The notes beneath the pieces were generated by a model, which searched no databases, was not told the origin of the DNA, and was given only the letters and a program-made list of their open reading frames with translations. 64,000 nt of DNA from Syntrophus gentianae. GTDB taxonomy: Bacteria; Desulfobacterota; Syntrophia; Syntrophales; Syntrophaceae. Positions 17,495 to 28,323 of this stretch are shown here, piece by piece (position 1 is the stretch's first letter; every line of letters starts with the position of its first letter). The stretch spans positions 1 through 64,000 of the forward strand of contig NZ_FOBS01000017.1 in assembly GCF_900109885.1 (NCBI RefSeq). The letters run 5' to 3'. The translations under genes were made by a program, and so were the position numbers.

Positions 17495-18688
17495 CTAGTT
17501 GCCGTAGACCACACTGACTCTCCGGTTCTTCTGGCGGCCTTCCTTGGTCGCATTGCTGGCAATCGGTTTATCCGGGCCGTAACCGACGGCTTTGATGCGG
17601 GATTCATCGATACCGAATTCTTTGACAAGACAATCCTTAACGCTGTCAGCCCGGCTCTGGGAGAGCTTCATATTGGCGGCACGCGATGCGGCATTGTCCG
17701 TATGGCCTTGAATTTCCACCGTCGCCTCGGGTTTCTGCTTCAGGTATTCGGCGATTTTCTCGATTTCCCCTTTGTATTTGGGCTGAATGTCGGCTTTCCC
17801 CGGTGCAAACTGGATCTTGAGAATCATGCCGGCAGGTGCCTTTGCTTTGGGCTCGGGGGCCGGTGCGGGTTGCGGTGCCGGTGCAGGTTCCGGTGTGGGT
17901 TCCGGTGCCGGCGGGGGAGCTACGTAGGGTTTCGGAGGAGCGGCTTTAAGGAAAACTTTTTCCACAAAATCAGCCATGCCTTCCGGGGTGGCGACGCTTT
18001 CACCCGTTACCATGAAACCGCATTTGCCGGCATCTGCTACCTGCTGCATCATGTTGATGCCTTCGTTCTTATCCCCAATGTCAATCGCTTTCGTTTTGTC
18101 TCCAAGGAGAACGGTATAGATGCAGACTCTATCGCCATAGGCGTTTTTCATTCTCTGTGCTGCCGCAACGGGCTGGAAGGCAGTCATATCCTCGCCGTCG
18201 CTGAAGGCGATGACGGCCAGCTGACCGGACTGGGTTTTCAGATCGGCCGTTGCACCGTCAAGGGCCTGATCCAGGGGGCTGAGACCGCTTCCCGAGGTGA
18301 AAGGCGCGACGGCATTAGGCAGGGCGGATTTGGAATACGCCGTGGGACCGAAGAGATTCTTCGAGGTCGCGTCACTAAAGGCCGAAAACTGACCAAAGGC
18401 GCGTCCTGCTTCATTGAGTTTCAATTTGGGTATTGTTTCATCAAAAAGACTTATGAGGGTTTTTTCCTGGTTCAGCTTGGATTGAAGTTTGTAATTGTCA
18501 TTCATCGAGCGTGTGGCATCGAAGATGACTTCGAAAGAATCAACCTTTTGAACAAGCTGGCCGGAGGCTATTTTCGGGTTGAGGTCTACCGCCTTGACAA
18601 CGGGCGCGGCCTTCTGGGTGGCGCATCCCATGATCAGGGCAAACATCGCGAGGGGAGCAAGGATCTTGAAAATTCTTTTTCTGTGCAT
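17495..18688 (-). CDS. OmpA-domain lipoprotein with a VWA-like N-terminal domain
   Basis: From ATG 18688, which follows AAAGGAGA, the protein has about 397 residues. It has a lipobox (LIMGC), a region with a von Willebrand A-like look (FEVIFDATRSMND near residue 52, then VAFSDGEDMTAF), a short repetitive Pro/Ala/Glu linker (APEPTPEPAPAPQP) and a C-terminal OmpA peptidoglycan-binding domain with VEIQGHTDN and RRVSVVYGN. The MIDAS-like motif is DATRS rather than the usual DxSxS, so metal binding is uncertain. It may tie the outer membrane to the wall while displaying a VWA-like module. Confidence 0.85.
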   Translation of the reverse strand: MHRKRIFKILAPLAMFALIMGCATQKAAPVVKAVDLNPKIASGQLVQKVDSFEVIFDATRSMNDNYKLQSKLNQEKTLISLFDETIPKLKLNEAGRAFGQFSAFSDATSKNLFGPTAYSKSALPNAVAPFTSGSGLSPLDQALDGATADLKTQSGQLAVIAFSDGEDMTAFQPVAAAQRMKNAYGDRVCIYTVLLGDKTKAIDIGDKNEGINMMQQVADAGKCGFMVTGESVATPEGMADFVEKVFLKAAPPKPYVAPPPAPEPTPEPAPAPQPAPAPEPKAKAPAGMILKIQFAPGKADIQPKYKGEIEKIAEYLKQKPEATVEIQGHTDNAASRAANMKLSQSRADSVKDCLVKEFGIDESRIKAVGYGPDKPIASNATKEGRQKNRRVSVVYGN

Positions 18689-18754
18689 TTTTTTCTCCTT
18701 TCTGATTTGGTCAAGACTGCAGGTTTGATTTGAATTGCGTTTCAAAGCCTGTCC

Positions 18755-18783
18755 ATAATAATAACATTGTCGGGTTGTGTCAA
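18755..18783 (-). promoter_or_regulatory. Sigma-70 promoter of the OmpA-type lipoprotein gene
   Basis: Reading the minus strand, TTGACA (18783-18778) is followed after exactly 17 bases by TATTAT (18760-18755), about 67 bases upstream of the ATG at 18688. This is close to consensus. Confidence 0.75.
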
Positions 18784-18953
18784 ATGGAAACATCATGCAG
18801 ATCGTGCTTAAATGTTATCTTCTTCACTCCTGAAACCTTTGTATTCCGGTCCCCATTTGATTTATGCGGGAGTCGGATCGCAAGACGTGAAGGAAATCGG
18901 CCATTTTCGGAGCGGGAAAAAATTGAAAGATAAGGTTCAAGGTCTTTTGTTAA

Positions 18954-19655
18954 ATGCGAAATTTTGAAAAAATGATTCAGATTGCGGGCGTAAGAGATCT
19001 GGCGGAGGCGCAGATGCTGGCTGACGCCGGGGCGACCCATCTGGGATTCCCCTTGCGCCTCGCCTTTCACCGGGAAGATCTGAGCGACAGCGAGGCGGCG
19101 GCGATTATTGCCCGTTTAAATCCACCCGTGGAGGCGGTCCTCATTACTTACCTTCAGGAGGCCGATTCCGTCACGGGGTTATGCCGAAGACTGGGCGTCC
19201 GGATCGTTCAGCTTCACGGAGAGATTCCCCTGGCGGAACTGTCGCGGTTGCGGCAGGTCGCACCGGAACTGGCCATTATCAAGAGTCTGATCGTCAAGGA
19301 AAATTCTCTGGAAAACCTGATTGCGGAAGTCCCCCGCTATTCGCCGCTCGTTGACGCCTTCATAACGGATAGTTGGGATCCGTCAACGGGCGCCTGCGGA
19401 GCAACGGGGCGGGTGCACGACTGGTCGGTCAGCCGCCGACTGGCGAATCTTTCCCCGAAGCCTCTGATTCTGGCGGGCGGCCTGAGACCGGAAAACGTCC
19501 GGAAGGCGGTCCTCCAGGTGCGTCCGGCCGGAGTGGATTCCCATACCGGGGTTGAAGGGCCGGATGGGCGCAAAGACGAAAAGCGGGTTCGCGCCTTTGT
19601 GGCGGAGGCAAAGGCCGCCTTCGGTGAACTGGATTCAGTTCCCGATCAGGGATAA
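18954..19655 (+). CDS. TrpF-like protein (phosphoribosylanthranilate isomerase family) lacking the catalytic Cys
   Basis: A 233-residue (beta/alpha)8 barrel related to TrpF. Conserved parts are VQLHGE, LILAGGLRPENV (phosphate binding), GVDSHTGVE and the Asp of the AFITDSW segment, the position of the general acid. The first strand, KxCG in true TrpF with its Cys as general base, reads IQIAGV here, so Lys and Cys are replaced by Gln and Ala (Ala11). The usual GGTG motif is changed to GACGATG. No other trp genes are nearby. I infer a paralogue with another activity; automatic annotation would call it trpF. Confidence 0.75.
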   Translation: MRNFEKMIQIAGVRDLAEAQMLADAGATHLGFPLRLAFHREDLSDSEAAAIIARLNPPVEAVLITYLQEADSVTGLCRRLGVRIVQLHGEIPLAELSRLRQVAPELAIIKSLIVKENSLENLIAEVPRYSPLVDAFITDSWDPSTGACGATGRVHDWSVSRRLANLSPKPLILAGGLRPENVRKAVLQVRPAGVDSHTGVEGPDGRKDEKRVRAFVAEAKAAFGELDSVPDQG

Positions 19656-19724
19656 TTTCAGGGGGGGAGTCAGAGACAGCAGCGGCGCGTAAAGGATCAG
19701 AGGCTGCTGAGCCGGTTGCGTTTC

Positions 19725-20447
19725 CTAATTTCCCGTCCGCTTCGCGGATTTCCCGGAGTAAGGGTGCTGTCTGAGGAGGACGTAAGTCGCTCCAGCGCCT
19801 CCATCGAAGGATTGGGCGCTGGAAAAGGCAATGAGCCATTTCTTCCAGGCTCTGGAGGTCAGCCGGGCCCGGACGCGGTTTTTGAGGACCGGTTCGTCTC
19901 GCGAGGAAAGGCCGCGTCCATGGATGATCAGGACGGCCCGTTTGCCCGTTGCCACGGCATCTTTAAGAAAGATTTCGACGGCCGTTCCGGCCTCTTCAGC
20001 GTTCATGCCATGGAGATCGATAAAGGCCTGGATGGAAAAATCCCCCCGGTGGAGCCGCCGGGCATAGGACGAAGGGACATGGCATCCCGTTCCTTCTATG
20101 TATTCCGGTGTTTTCGAGACGGTAAAACCCTCTCCGACCTGAACCAATTTGTGCAGGCTCAAGAGAACTTCGGAGGCTTCGTCGGCTGGCGGACAGAGGG
20201 GAACCGGTGATCTTTCGGGGGTCCCGATATCCCGTCTGCCTCTGTCCAGGGGCGTTACCCCATTTTTGTCCATGGCGTCCAGAAACTGCTGACGCTCCGC
20301 TTCGAGGTCAAGAACCGGGTCGTCTTTCCCGCTGAGCGGTGCAACGGAAAGCCGGGGATTTCGGAGACAGATCGGGACTTCCTTCGGGAGCCGGACGTCG
20401 ATATTCGCGAAAGGATGGAAAGTCAACGAGGAGAGGGGAACCTTCAT
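19725..20447 (-). CDS. Smr-domain protein
   Basis: From ATG 20447 the protein has about 240 residues and ends with an Smr (small MutS-related) domain: the DLHGMNAEEA motif, then IIHGRGLSSRDEP about 25 residues later. Smr domains bind or cut branched DNA, or act as ribosome-rescue RNA endonucleases. The start is decided by AGGAGGTGA placed across the uvrA stop, ahead of ATG 20447; the frame itself is open to 20501 inside uvrA. The uvrA-smr pair therefore looks like an operon with translational coupling. Confidence 0.88.
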   Translation of the reverse strand: MKVPLSSLTFHPFANIDVRLPKEVPICLRNPRLSVAPLSGKDDPVLDLEAERQQFLDAMDKNGVTPLDRGRRDIGTPERSPVPLCPPADEASEVLLSLHKLVQVGEGFTVSKTPEYIEGTGCHVPSSYARRLHRGDFSIQAFIDLHGMNAEEAGTAVEIFLKDAVATGKRAVLIIHGRGLSSRDEPVLKNRVRARLTSRAWKKWLIAFSSAQSFDGGAGATYVLLRQHPYSGKSAKRTGN

Positions 20448-20451
20448 TTCT

Positions 20452-23307
20452 TCACCTCCTGTGCTCTTTTTTTTCAGGGGATTCTTTTGATCCGGCTTCA
20501 AGGACGGCGCGCAGAAAACGGCCCGTGGGGCATGACTCTATGGCGGCAACCTCTTCCGGCGTTCCCGAGGCCATGATTCGTCCCCCGCCCGGCCCCCCTT
20601 CGGGACCGAGATCGATGATGTAGTCGGCGGACTTGATGACGTCCAGGTTGTGCTCAATGACGACCACCGAATTGCCCATGTCCACGAGGCGCATCAGGAC
20701 ATTCAGCAGCTTCTGAATATCGGCGAAGTGCAGGCCGATGGTCGGTTCATCGAGGATGTAAAGGGTGTTGCTGTTGGCCCGTTTGCCCAGTTCCCGGGAG
20801 AGCTTGATCCGCTGTGCCTCGCCGCCGGAGAGGGTGGTGGCCGACTGTCCCAGGCGGATGTATCCCAGGCCGACATCGAACAGAGACTGCAGGCGGCCCC
20901 GGATGGCCGGGATGTTCTCGAAGAAGACCAGGCCCTGATTGACGGTCATGTCCAGGACATCGGCGATGTTCTTGTCTTTGTAACGGATGTCCAGTGTATC
21001 TGGGTTGAAGCGTTTGCCGCCGCAGGCGTCGCAGGTGACATAAACATCGGGCAGAAAGTGCATTTCGATCTTGATCATCCCGTTACCCTCGCAGGCCTCG
21101 CAGCGTCCGCCCTTGACGTTGAAGCTGAAGCGGCCCGGTTTGTACCCCCGCATTCTCGCTTCCGGAAGTCCGGTGAAGAGGTCCCGGATGAAGGAGAAGC
21201 CCCCGGTATAGGTGACCGGATTGGACCGGGGCGTTCTGCCGATGGGCTGCTGGTTGATCAGGATGACCCGTTCGATGCCGCCGAGATCGACGACCCGGCG
21301 GATCTTTCCCATACCGCCCCTCCGGTTGTTCAACTGCCGGGACATGACCCGGTGGAGGGTTTCAATGATCATCGTGCTTTTTCCGGAGCCGGAAACGCCG
21401 GTGACGGCGGTGAAGACGCCGACGGGAATCCGGATGGCGAGGTCCTTCAGGTTATGCTCGTGGGCGCCTTCCAGGTGGATGAACCGCGAGGGAAGAGGCC
21501 GCCGGGACGGGGGGAGGGGAATGGAGAGGCGGCCGGAGAGGTACTGGCCGGTCAGGGAGGCTTCGCTTTCCATGATTTCCCCGGGTGTGCCCTGAAAGGT
21601 GACTTCCCCGCCGTGGACGCCCGCTCCCGGTCCCATGTCGATGATGGAATCCGAGGCCAGCATCATGTCCTGGTCATGCTCCACCACCAACACGGTGTTG
21701 CCCATGTCCCGCAGGCGCTTCAGGGTCGAGATCAACCGTTCGTTGTCCCGCTGATGGAGGCCGACGGTGGGTTCATCGAGGACGTAGAGGACCCCCACCA
21801 GACCCGAGCCGATCTGGGTCGCCAACCGGATGCGCTGGCCTTCGCCGCCGGAAAGGGTCCCGGCGGAGCGTGCCAGATCCAGGTAGTCCATCCCCACGTC
21901 GAGCAGAAAGGTCAGGCGGTCCTTGATCTCCTTGAGGATCCGTTCCGAGATGAGAATCTCCTGGGGGGAAAGGGACAGGGAGGAAAAAAATTCCATGCAT
22001 TCCCGGATGGACAGCAGGCAGACCTCCTGGATATTCTTCCCGTTGACCGTAACGGCCAGGCTTTCCTTTTTGAGGCGCGTACCCAGGCAGGTCGGGCATT
22101 CCCGCAGACTGATGTACCGGGACAGATCCATCCTTACGTTGCTGTATGGGGATTCATGGTAGCGCCGGTCCAGTTGGGTGAGCACCCCTTCGAACGGCCG
22201 GTTGTAAAAGAAGCGCCGTCCTCCGCGGTCGGCGAAGAACTGGATCTCCTCTTCCCCGGAACCGTAAAGGAGGACATTCTGGATGTTTTCCGGTAGATCC
22301 CGGAAGGGGGAATTGAGATCGAAGCCGTAATGCTGGGCCAGGGCGTCCATCATCGAGAAATACTGCATGGAACTGCGTCCCGCCCAGGGGGCGATGGCCC
22401 CTTCGCGGATGGACAGAGCCGGATCGGGGACCACGAGGTCTTCGTCAAAATACATCCGGGTTCCCAGACCGCTGCAGTCCGGGCAGGCGCCATAGGGGCT
22501 GTTGAAGGAAAAGAGCCGGGGCGCCAGTTCGGGGAGACTGACCCCGCAGATCGGGCAGGAATACTTTTCACTGAAGAGGATTTCCTTTCCGTCGGTGAGA
22601 TCAATGCGGACGAGGCCGTCGGTCAGGGCGGAGGCCGTTTCCAGGGAATCCCGGAGACGCTGCCGGATGCCTTCCCGAAGAACCAGGCGATCGACCACCA
22701 CATCGATATCGTGCCGCCGTTTTTTGTCCAGCCGGATCTCTTCCTCCAGTTCCCGGATCTCTCCGTCAATCCGGACCCGGACGTAGCCCTCCCGCTGCAG
22801 CTTTTTGAATTCCTTCTGAAATTCTCCTTTTTTGCCGCGAACAATCGGCGCCAGGACGATCAGCCGCGTTTTTTCCGGAAGATTCAGGACCGTCTCCACC
22901 ATGGTATCGATCTTCTGTGAGCGGATTTCCCGGCCGCAGACGGTACAGTGGGGAATGCCGATCCGGGCGAAGAGGAGACGCAGGTAATCGTATATTTCCG
23001 TCACGGTGCCCACGGTGGAACGGGGGTTATGGCTGGCGGAGCGCTGTTCGATGGCGATGGCCGGAGACAGCCCCTCGATGGATTCCACGTCCGGTTTATC
23101 CATCTGGCCGATGAACTGCCGGGCGTAGGTGGACAGGGACTCCACATACCTCCGCTGGCCTTCCGCGTAAATCGTGTCAAAGGCCAGGGAGGATTTTCCT
23201 GAACCGCTGACTCCGGTGATGACGACCAGCTGGTTGCGGGGGATGTCGAGGGTGATGTTTTTCAGATTGTGCTGTGACGCACCCTTGATGCGGATAAAAT
23301 CGGACAT
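20452..23307 (-). CDS. uvrA: UvrA, excinuclease ABC subunit A
   Basis: The protein has 951 residues from ATG 23307 (a TTG 12 codons earlier is possible). It contains two ABC ATPase modules, each with Walker A (GVSGSGKSS in the first, GVSGSGKST in the second), ABC signatures [12 protein letters not shown] and [11 protein letters not shown], and zinc-binding CxxC pairs (CPICG with CPDCSG; CEACEG with CDACGG). It recognises bulky DNA damage and loads UvrB. Length and motifs are complete, and smr lies directly downstream. Confidence 0.97.
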   Translation of the reverse strand: MSDFIRIKGASQHNLKNITLDIPRNQLVVITGVSGSGKSSLAFDTIYAEGQRRYVESLSTYARQFIGQMDKPDVESIEGLSPAIAIEQRSASHNPRSTVGTVTEIYDYLRLLFARIGIPHCTVCGREIRSQKIDTMVETVLNLPEKTRLIVLAPIVRGKKGEFQKEFKKLQREGYVRVRIDGEIRELEEEIRLDKKRRHDIDVVVDRLVLREGIRQRLRDSLETASALTDGLVRIDLTDGKEILFSEKYSCPICGVSLPELAPRLFSFNSPYGACPDCSGLGTRMYFDEDLVVPDPALSIREGAIAPWAGRSSMQYFSMMDALAQHYGFDLNSPFRDLPENIQNVLLYGSGEEEIQFFADRGGRRFFYNRPFEGVLTQLDRRYHESPYSNVRMDLSRYISLRECPTCLGTRLKKESLAVTVNGKNIQEVCLLSIRECMEFFSSLSLSPQEILISERILKEIKDRLTFLLDVGMDYLDLARSAGTLSGGEGQRIRLATQIGSGLVGVLYVLDEPTVGLHQRDNERLISTLKRLRDMGNTVLVVEHDQDMMLASDSIIDMGPGAGVHGGEVTFQGTPGEIMESEASLTGQYLSGRLSIPLPPSRRPLPSRFIHLEGAHEHNLKDLAIRIPVGVFTAVTGVSGSGKSTMIIETLHRVMSRQLNNRRGGMGKIRRVVDLGGIERVILINQQPIGRTPRSNPVTYTGGFSFIRDLFTGLPEARMRGYKPGRFSFNVKGGRCEACEGNGMIKIEMHFLPDVYVTCDACGGKRFNPDTLDIRYKDKNIADVLDMTVNQGLVFFENIPAIRGRLQSLFDVGLGYIRLGQSATTLSGGEAQRIKLSRELGKRANSNTLYILDEPTIGLHFADIQKLLNVLMRLVDMGNSVVVIEHNLDVIKSADYIIDLGPEGGPGGGRIMASGTPEEVAAIESCPTGRFLRAVLEAGSKESPEKKEHRR

Positions 23308-23460
23308 GTTAAAGATAGGTCCTATGGTGTTCTTCCAATTCAAGGTCGATGAAGACTTCCAGGAGGCGATGCGCAGGCGACGCCGGCGGTTTCCAGGACG
23401 AAGGTCAAGGAGCCGGCAAGGTCCGCCGACGCAGCGAATGCTTTTGATGGAGAATTGGAA

Positions 23461-24429
23461 CTACAGCTTTATGACAATGTGAGATCTAGCCCTTAAATCG
23501 CTGAGCCAGGAATCAAGCTTCTTATCGATCTTCTCATCCTCGAGCTTGGCTTTTATCTCCTGCCGTATGATTTCAATCGACTTGTTGCCTTCTCCACGGC
23601 GGTCGACCACCTGAATTATGTGAAAGCCCACAGGGGATTCAATGACGTCGCTGATGGTATTCCTGCTCAGGCTGAAGGCCACTTTTTCCACTTCGGGCAG
23701 CATGGTGCCTTTTTCCACATATCCCAGATCTCCACTGGAAGAGGCTGCCGCTCCCCGGGCAAGCTGGGCTGCGAGCGCATCAAAGGATTCTCCCGCCTTG
23801 AGACGCTTCAGGATATCCGTTGCCTCCGCCTGAAGTTTTGCCTTGGCATTGCCGTCCATGTTCTTGGGGAAGGGCAGAAGGATCTGCTTGAGTTTGACCG
23901 CTTCGCTTCCTTCATAATCCTCCTGATGGAGGCGATAGTATTCGCCGATTTCCTCGTCGCTGACGTAAATCTTGGAACGGACTTCCCGCCGGAGGAGGCG
24001 ACTCCGGACCATGGATTCCTTCACGTCTTTCTTGTAGGTATCAAAGGTGGTGCCTTCGCTGGCGAGGGACTTTTGGAACGCCTCAAGAGTCGTCTTCTTC
24101 TTGGCCAGCATCGTTCGAATCGAGGACAGGACATCTTCGTCCGTGACGATGATGCCTGATTTCTTCGCTTCCTGTTCAATGAGCAGGGTGTCGATCATCC
24201 GGTTCAGCAGGGTGCGTTTGGTTTCTGCTATCATCCGTTCCCTGTTTCCCACTGGGACATTGTCTTCGATCCTTTTTATATATGGTTTGAAGGCCGTATT
24301 CAATTCCACCAGGGTGATGATTTCGTTATTGACATAGGCGACAATGCGGTCAACCACTTCCGCCCGCCCTGAGAGGGAAGCGGTCAGGACGGAAAGCAGG
24401 ACCGCGGCAAAGGCAAAAATCTTTTTCAA
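23461..24429 (-). CDS. SurA-like periplasmic peptidyl-prolyl isomerase
   Basis: A signal peptide ([17 protein letters not shown]) is followed by a SurA N-terminal chaperone domain ([18 protein letters not shown]) and one parvulin domain with [16 protein letters not shown]-like [11 protein letters not shown] and [11 protein letters not shown] place the start at TTG 24429 because AGGAGG lies 6 bases before it; the frame remains open to 24522 but without a ribosome site. That gives 322 residues. It should assist folding of outer-membrane proteins. The gene follows mfd on the same strand. Confidence 0.9.
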   Translation of the reverse strand: MKKIFAFAAVLLSVLTASLSGRAEVVDRIVAYVNNEIITLVELNTAFKPYIKRIEDNVPVGNRERMIAETKRTLLNRMIDTLLIEQEAKKSGIIVTDEDVLSSIRTMLAKKKTTLEAFQKSLASEGTTFDTYKKDVKESMVRSRLLRREVRSKIYVSDEEIGEYYRLHQEDYEGSEAVKLKQILLPFPKNMDGNAKAKLQAEATDILKRLKAGESFDALAAQLARGAAASSSGDLGYVEKGTMLPEVEKVAFSLSRNTISDVIESPVGFHIIQVVDRRGEGNKSIEIIRQEIKAKLEDEKIDKKLDSWLSDLRARSHIVIKL

Positions 24430-24569
24430 GTAAAGCCTCCTTTTGAATGCAATTCGGGATGAAGGACGGCAACAAAATGATGTATCGAGCGAAACTCTAG
24501 CAGAATGCGCTTCCGGCTTCAATGCTTATTCCAGTTCCGGATCTGTTTCTTCTGCTCTCCGCCCTTTTT

Positions 24570-27500
24570 TCAGGAGAGTAGACGCAACACCTCCCCTGCT
24601 GCGGGCAGAATTTCATTCCCCTGCAGACCGGGAAGGGGGATGTAAAGCTTGTAGTCCGGCGTCAGACGCAGGCCGCGGAACTTCCGGCGGGCCAGGGCCA
24701 GGATCCGTTCCGGTTCCACGGGTGTGTCGGCACAGAAAAAGATGAACAACTGTTTTGAATCGTAGCCCATTTTCCTGGCCCGGAGCTCCTTCAGGCGGTT
24801 GCGCAGCCGGATGACGTCGAGGAGGTTGGCCACTTCCGGCGGCAGGTAGCCGAAGCAATCCGCAAGTTCTTCACGGATTTCCGCCAATTCTTCATCTGAA
24901 TCGGCGGTGGAAATCCGTTTGTACGTGACCAGCCGCCGATGCACATCCGCCATGTATTCTTCCGGGATAAAGGCCGGGAGCCCCAGGTGAATTTCCGGCA
25001 CCACTTCTTCCTCGGGCATCGCCTCTCCCTTGATTTCGCGAATCGTCTTTTCCATGAGTTCCGTGTACAGTTCGTAGCCGACCGCCGACACGTGCCCCGA
25101 CTGCGAAGTTCCCAGCAGATTGCCGCCTCCCCTTATCTCCATGTCGCTGGAGGCGATCCGGAACCCGGAGCCGGGTTCCGAAAAGTCCACAATGACCTGC
25201 AACCGTTTCTGGGCGTCCCGGGAAAGCAGCATGCCCTTGGGCACAAGAAGATAGGCGTAGGCCTCTTCGCTGGACCGTCCCACCCGTCCCCGGATCTGGT
25301 AGAGCTGGGCCAGGCCGAACCGGTCGGCCCGGTTGATGAGAATCGTATTGGCCGTGGGGATATCCAGACCGGAGCCGATGATGGTTGTGCAGACCAGGAC
25401 ATTGCACTCCTTCCGCAGAAACCGGCCCATGGCGTCCTCGATCTCCTTGGGCTTCATCTGTCCGTGGACGACGCTTATCTCTGCCTCCGGGACCAGTTTC
25501 TCCACAAAGCGGGCCATGGTGTAGATGGACTTGACCCGGTCATGGAGGAAGAAGACCTGGCCGTTGCGGGCCAGTTCCCCCCGGATGGCGTCCCGGATGA
25601 TTTCTTCGTTGAACTCCAGGACATATGTCTTGATGGTCTGCCGGTCTTCCGGCGGCGTGTTGATGATGGACAGATCGCGGATTCCCACCAGCGACAGATG
25701 AAGGGTCCGGGGAATCGGCGTGGCTGAGAGGGTAAGGACATCGACCAGGGTCCTTAACTTCTTCAATTTTTCCTTGTGGGAAACGCCGAAGCGTTGTTCC
25801 TCATCGATGACCACCAGCCCCAGGTTCTTGAAGGTCACATCTTTCGAGAGCAGCCGGTGCGTGCCGATGACGATGTCCACCTGGCCCTTGCGGAGGCCTT
25901 CCAGGACCGCTGACTGTTCCGCCTTGTTCCGGAAACGATTGAGGGCCTCGATGCGGATGGGGTAGTTTTTCATGCGGCTGCCGAAGGTCTCGTAGTGCTG
26001 TTCCGCCAGGATGGTGGTGGGAACGAGAACAGCGACCTGCCTGCCGTCCATGACCGTGCGGAAAGCCGCCCGCATGGCCACTTCCGTCTTGCCGAATCCC
26101 GCATCGCCACAGACCAGCCGGTCCATGGGCTTCGCGCTGTTCATGTCGACATGGATGTCTTCGATGGCCCGGGCCTGATCGGGCGTTTCGTCGTAGGAAA
26201 AGGCGGCGCAGAATTCTTCGTAAACGGCATCAGGGGGGGCAAAAGACCGCCGCTCCATGATTTCCCGGGCGGCGTAAATGGCCACCAGTTCCTCGGCGAC
26301 CTCCCGGATGGATTTCTTGACCCGCTCCCGGACGGCGTCCCAGGACGTTCCACCCAGCTTGTCGACTTTGGGCACATAATTGTCGGGACCGATGTACCGG
26401 GAAATCTGGTCGAGGCGGTCCACGGGAAGATAGAGCTTGTCGCCGCTTGAATAGCTGAGAAGGAGGAAGTCGTTTTCAATGCCGCCGACATTGAGTTTAT
26501 GCAGTCCCTGGTAGAGGCCGATGCCGTGATCCTTGTGGACGACGTAATCCCCCTCTTTCAGGTCGCCGAAAGAGCGCAGGAAGTACCCCTCCCGGGCGGA
26601 GCGGACGCGCCTTCCCGTTATTTTCTTTCCGAAAAGCTCCTCTTCACTGATGACGGCCAGGTTCAGGTCGGGAAAGAGAAAACTCCGGCTCAACCTGCCT
26701 TCCCGCAGGCTCAGTTCGCCGGGCCCGGGGTAACGCAGGGCTTCGTCGAGCAGAGAGCCTTCCGGCAATCGGACGGGCAGCTCATAGTTTTCCAGGAGGT
26801 GGCGCATCCGCTGAAGGCTTTCCCTGCCGGAGCAGAAAAACGTCACCAGCATTCCCGTCTGCAGCCAGGGCCGGATCCGTTCGATCAGCGGGGAAAGAAG
26901 GGTGTCTTCGTTTCCGGGACCCCGGTGAAGGTCGCCGAACCCGGGGTCCGTTTCCAAAGGAAGGAAGAGGGATTCAGCCTTGTCAGGGAGGGAATCGGAT
27001 GCCCCTCCGGAAAGAAATTCCGGCCGGCGGTCCAGGGAGAGTCCTTCCAGAATCATCCGCTGAAAACGGCGCAGCTCTTTTAGAAAGGAGGACCTGCTGA
27101 CATAGGACGCTTCCCGTTCCAGGTAGAATTTTTCTTCCCGCTTTGCCTTCAACAGAGAGCGGTCGATCTCATTTTCAATGCTCTGTCCGGCATTTTCCAG
27201 GGCCAGGGCGTCATCCAGCACGAGAAGGCAGTTTCCGGGAAGGTAATTGAAAAAGCTTCCCAGTTGAAGCGCCGTCGTGGCAGCTCCTGGTTTTTCTGTT
27301 TCCGTGCTGCTGAAAAGTGGGGCGGATTGCGAAGAAACCGGGTCCAGGGACTCGTAGAAAAGAGGCAGAAAAAGCGGGTTCAGGGATGCGGACAGACCCG
27401 CGTCGATCATTTCAGACAGCTGTTCCCGAACGTTCCGAGGCAATTCCAGGGTTTTTGCCCGGCTGCGGATATTCTGCAGCGCCATCTGCCGGCGGTCTTC

Positions 27501-28205
27501 GGAAAAAATCACCTCCCGTACCGGGGAAAGGACGAAGGCATCCTGCCTGCCGGTGGAGCGCTGGGAGGCGGGGTCAAAGGTGCGCACCGATTCCAGGTCA
27601 TCCCCGTCGAATTCCAGACGGAGCGGCTGGTTCTCCATGGGGGGGAAGATGTCCAGCACATGCCCCCGCAGGCTGAACGCCCCTTTTTCTTCCACGAGGG
27701 TGGTTCGCTGATACCCGCCGGCGATCAGTTTGGCGACAAGATCCTCTCTGGGGATCTCGCCGCCCGGTGAAATAATCTCCAGGTAGGCGTCGAGAAGGCT
27801 TCGAGGAACGACCTTCTGCATGAGGGCTTTCAGCGGGGCGACGATGACGGCCGGTTCGTCCGCCAGCAGGCGGGTCAGGATCTCCATCCGGACCAGTTCG
27901 ACGTCACGCTGCAGGGCGAACATTTCCGTACTCTGGATATCCCAGGGGGGATAGAGAAAGACCTTGTCCCCACCGAGAAAGAGGGAAAGATCCGAAAAAA
28001 TTGTCCGCGCCTCTTTCTCCGTCGGGCTCAGAACGACCATGAGTCTGCCGAGCTGTTCCGACAGAGCCGCGAGCAGAAAGGCATTGGCCGAGCCGTGCAG
28101 CCGGTTGACGGATAACTGTTCGACGCCGTGGTCTATTTTTTCGTAAAGCATCCGGAGAACCGGAGCGGCAGGTCCTTTGGTGGATATTATTTTTCTCAAT
28201 TTCAA
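24570..28205 (-). CDS. mfd: Mfd, transcription-repair coupling factor
   Basis: A protein of about 1210 residues with a UvrB-homologous N-terminal region, RNA-polymerase-interaction domain (DYVVHKDHGIGLYQG), RecG-like SF2 helicase motifs (GDAGFGKTEVAMRA, DEEQRFGVSHKE, LSATPIPRTL) and the TRCF C-terminal domain. It removes RNA polymerase stalled at DNA lesions and recruits UvrA. The start is unsure: TTG 28205 lies right after the T-tract of the nadA terminator and has no ribosome site, and ATG 28151 is a possible alternative. The UvrA gene 1.2 kb away on the same strand fits a repair neighbourhood. Confidence 0.96.
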   Translation of the reverse strand: MKLRKIISTKGPAAPVLRMLYEKIDHGVEQLSVNRLHGSANAFLLAALSEQLGRLMVVLSPTEKEARTIFSDLSLFLGGDKVFLYPPWDIQSTEMFALQRDVELVRMEILTRLLADEPAVIVAPLKALMQKVVPRSLLDAYLEIISPGGEIPREDLVAKLIAGGYQRTTLVEEKGAFSLRGHVLDIFPPMENQPLRLEFDGDDLESVRTFDPASQRSTGRQDAFVLSPVREVIFSEDRRQMALQNIRSRAKTLELPRNVREQLSEMIDAGLSASLNPLFLPLFYESLDPVSSQSAPLFSSTETEKPGAATTALQLGSFFNYLPGNCLLVLDDALALENAGQSIENEIDRSLLKAKREEKFYLEREASYVSRSSFLKELRRFQRMILEGLSLDRRPEFLSGGASDSLPDKAESLFLPLETDPGFGDLHRGPGNEDTLLSPLIERIRPWLQTGMLVTFFCSGRESLQRMRHLLENYELPVRLPEGSLLDEALRYPGPGELSLREGRLSRSFLFPDLNLAVISEEELFGKKITGRRVRSAREGYFLRSFGDLKEGDYVVHKDHGIGLYQGLHKLNVGGIENDFLLLSYSSGDKLYLPVDRLDQISRYIGPDNYVPKVDKLGGTSWDAVRERVKKSIREVAEELVAIYAAREIMERRSFAPPDAVYEEFCAAFSYDETPDQARAIEDIHVDMNSAKPMDRLVCGDAGFGKTEVAMRAAFRTVMDGRQVAVLVPTTILAEQHYETFGSRMKNYPIRIEALNRFRNKAEQSAVLEGLRKGQVDIVIGTHRLLSKDVTFKNLGLVVIDEEQRFGVSHKEKLKKLRTLVDVLTLSATPIPRTLHLSLVGIRDLSIINTPPEDRQTIKTYVLEFNEEIIRDAIRGELARNGQVFFLHDRVKSIYTMARFVEKLVPEAEISVVHGQMKPKEIEDAMGRFLRKECNVLVCTTIIGSGLDIPTANTILINRADRFGLAQLYQIRGRVGRSSEEAYAYLLVPKGMLLSRDAQKRLQVIVDFSEPGSGFRIASSDMEIRGGGNLLGTSQSGHVSAVGYELYTELMEKTIREIKGEAMPEEEVVPEIHLGLPAFIPEEYMADVHRRLVTYKRISTADSDEELAEIREELADCFGYLPPEVANLLDVIRLRNRLKELRARKMGYDSKQLFIFFCADTPVEPERILALARRKFRGLRLTPDYKLYIPLPGLQGNEILPAAGEVLRLLS

Positions 28206-28245
28206 AAAATTTCGACCGGAATTTACCTGACAGGAATTCCGGTCG
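28204..28245 (-). terminator. Intrinsic terminator after nadA
   Basis: On the minus strand an 11-bp perfect stem (28245-28235 with 28223-28213) and 11-base loop is followed by a T-run at about 28210-28204. It ends nadA transcription just before mfd. Confidence 0.8.
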
Positions 28246-28323
28246 TCCTGCCATCCTGCAGTATAGTCAGTTATTGACAGAATCAGGATGGCGACAGCAG
28301 GTTTAAATTGGGAAGACCCTTTT

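Noticed and set aside
20650-22296. 548-codon plus-strand open frame opposite uvrA
   Set aside because: It is an antisense shadow of the GC-rich uvrA gene, with no ribosome site and no family resemblance.
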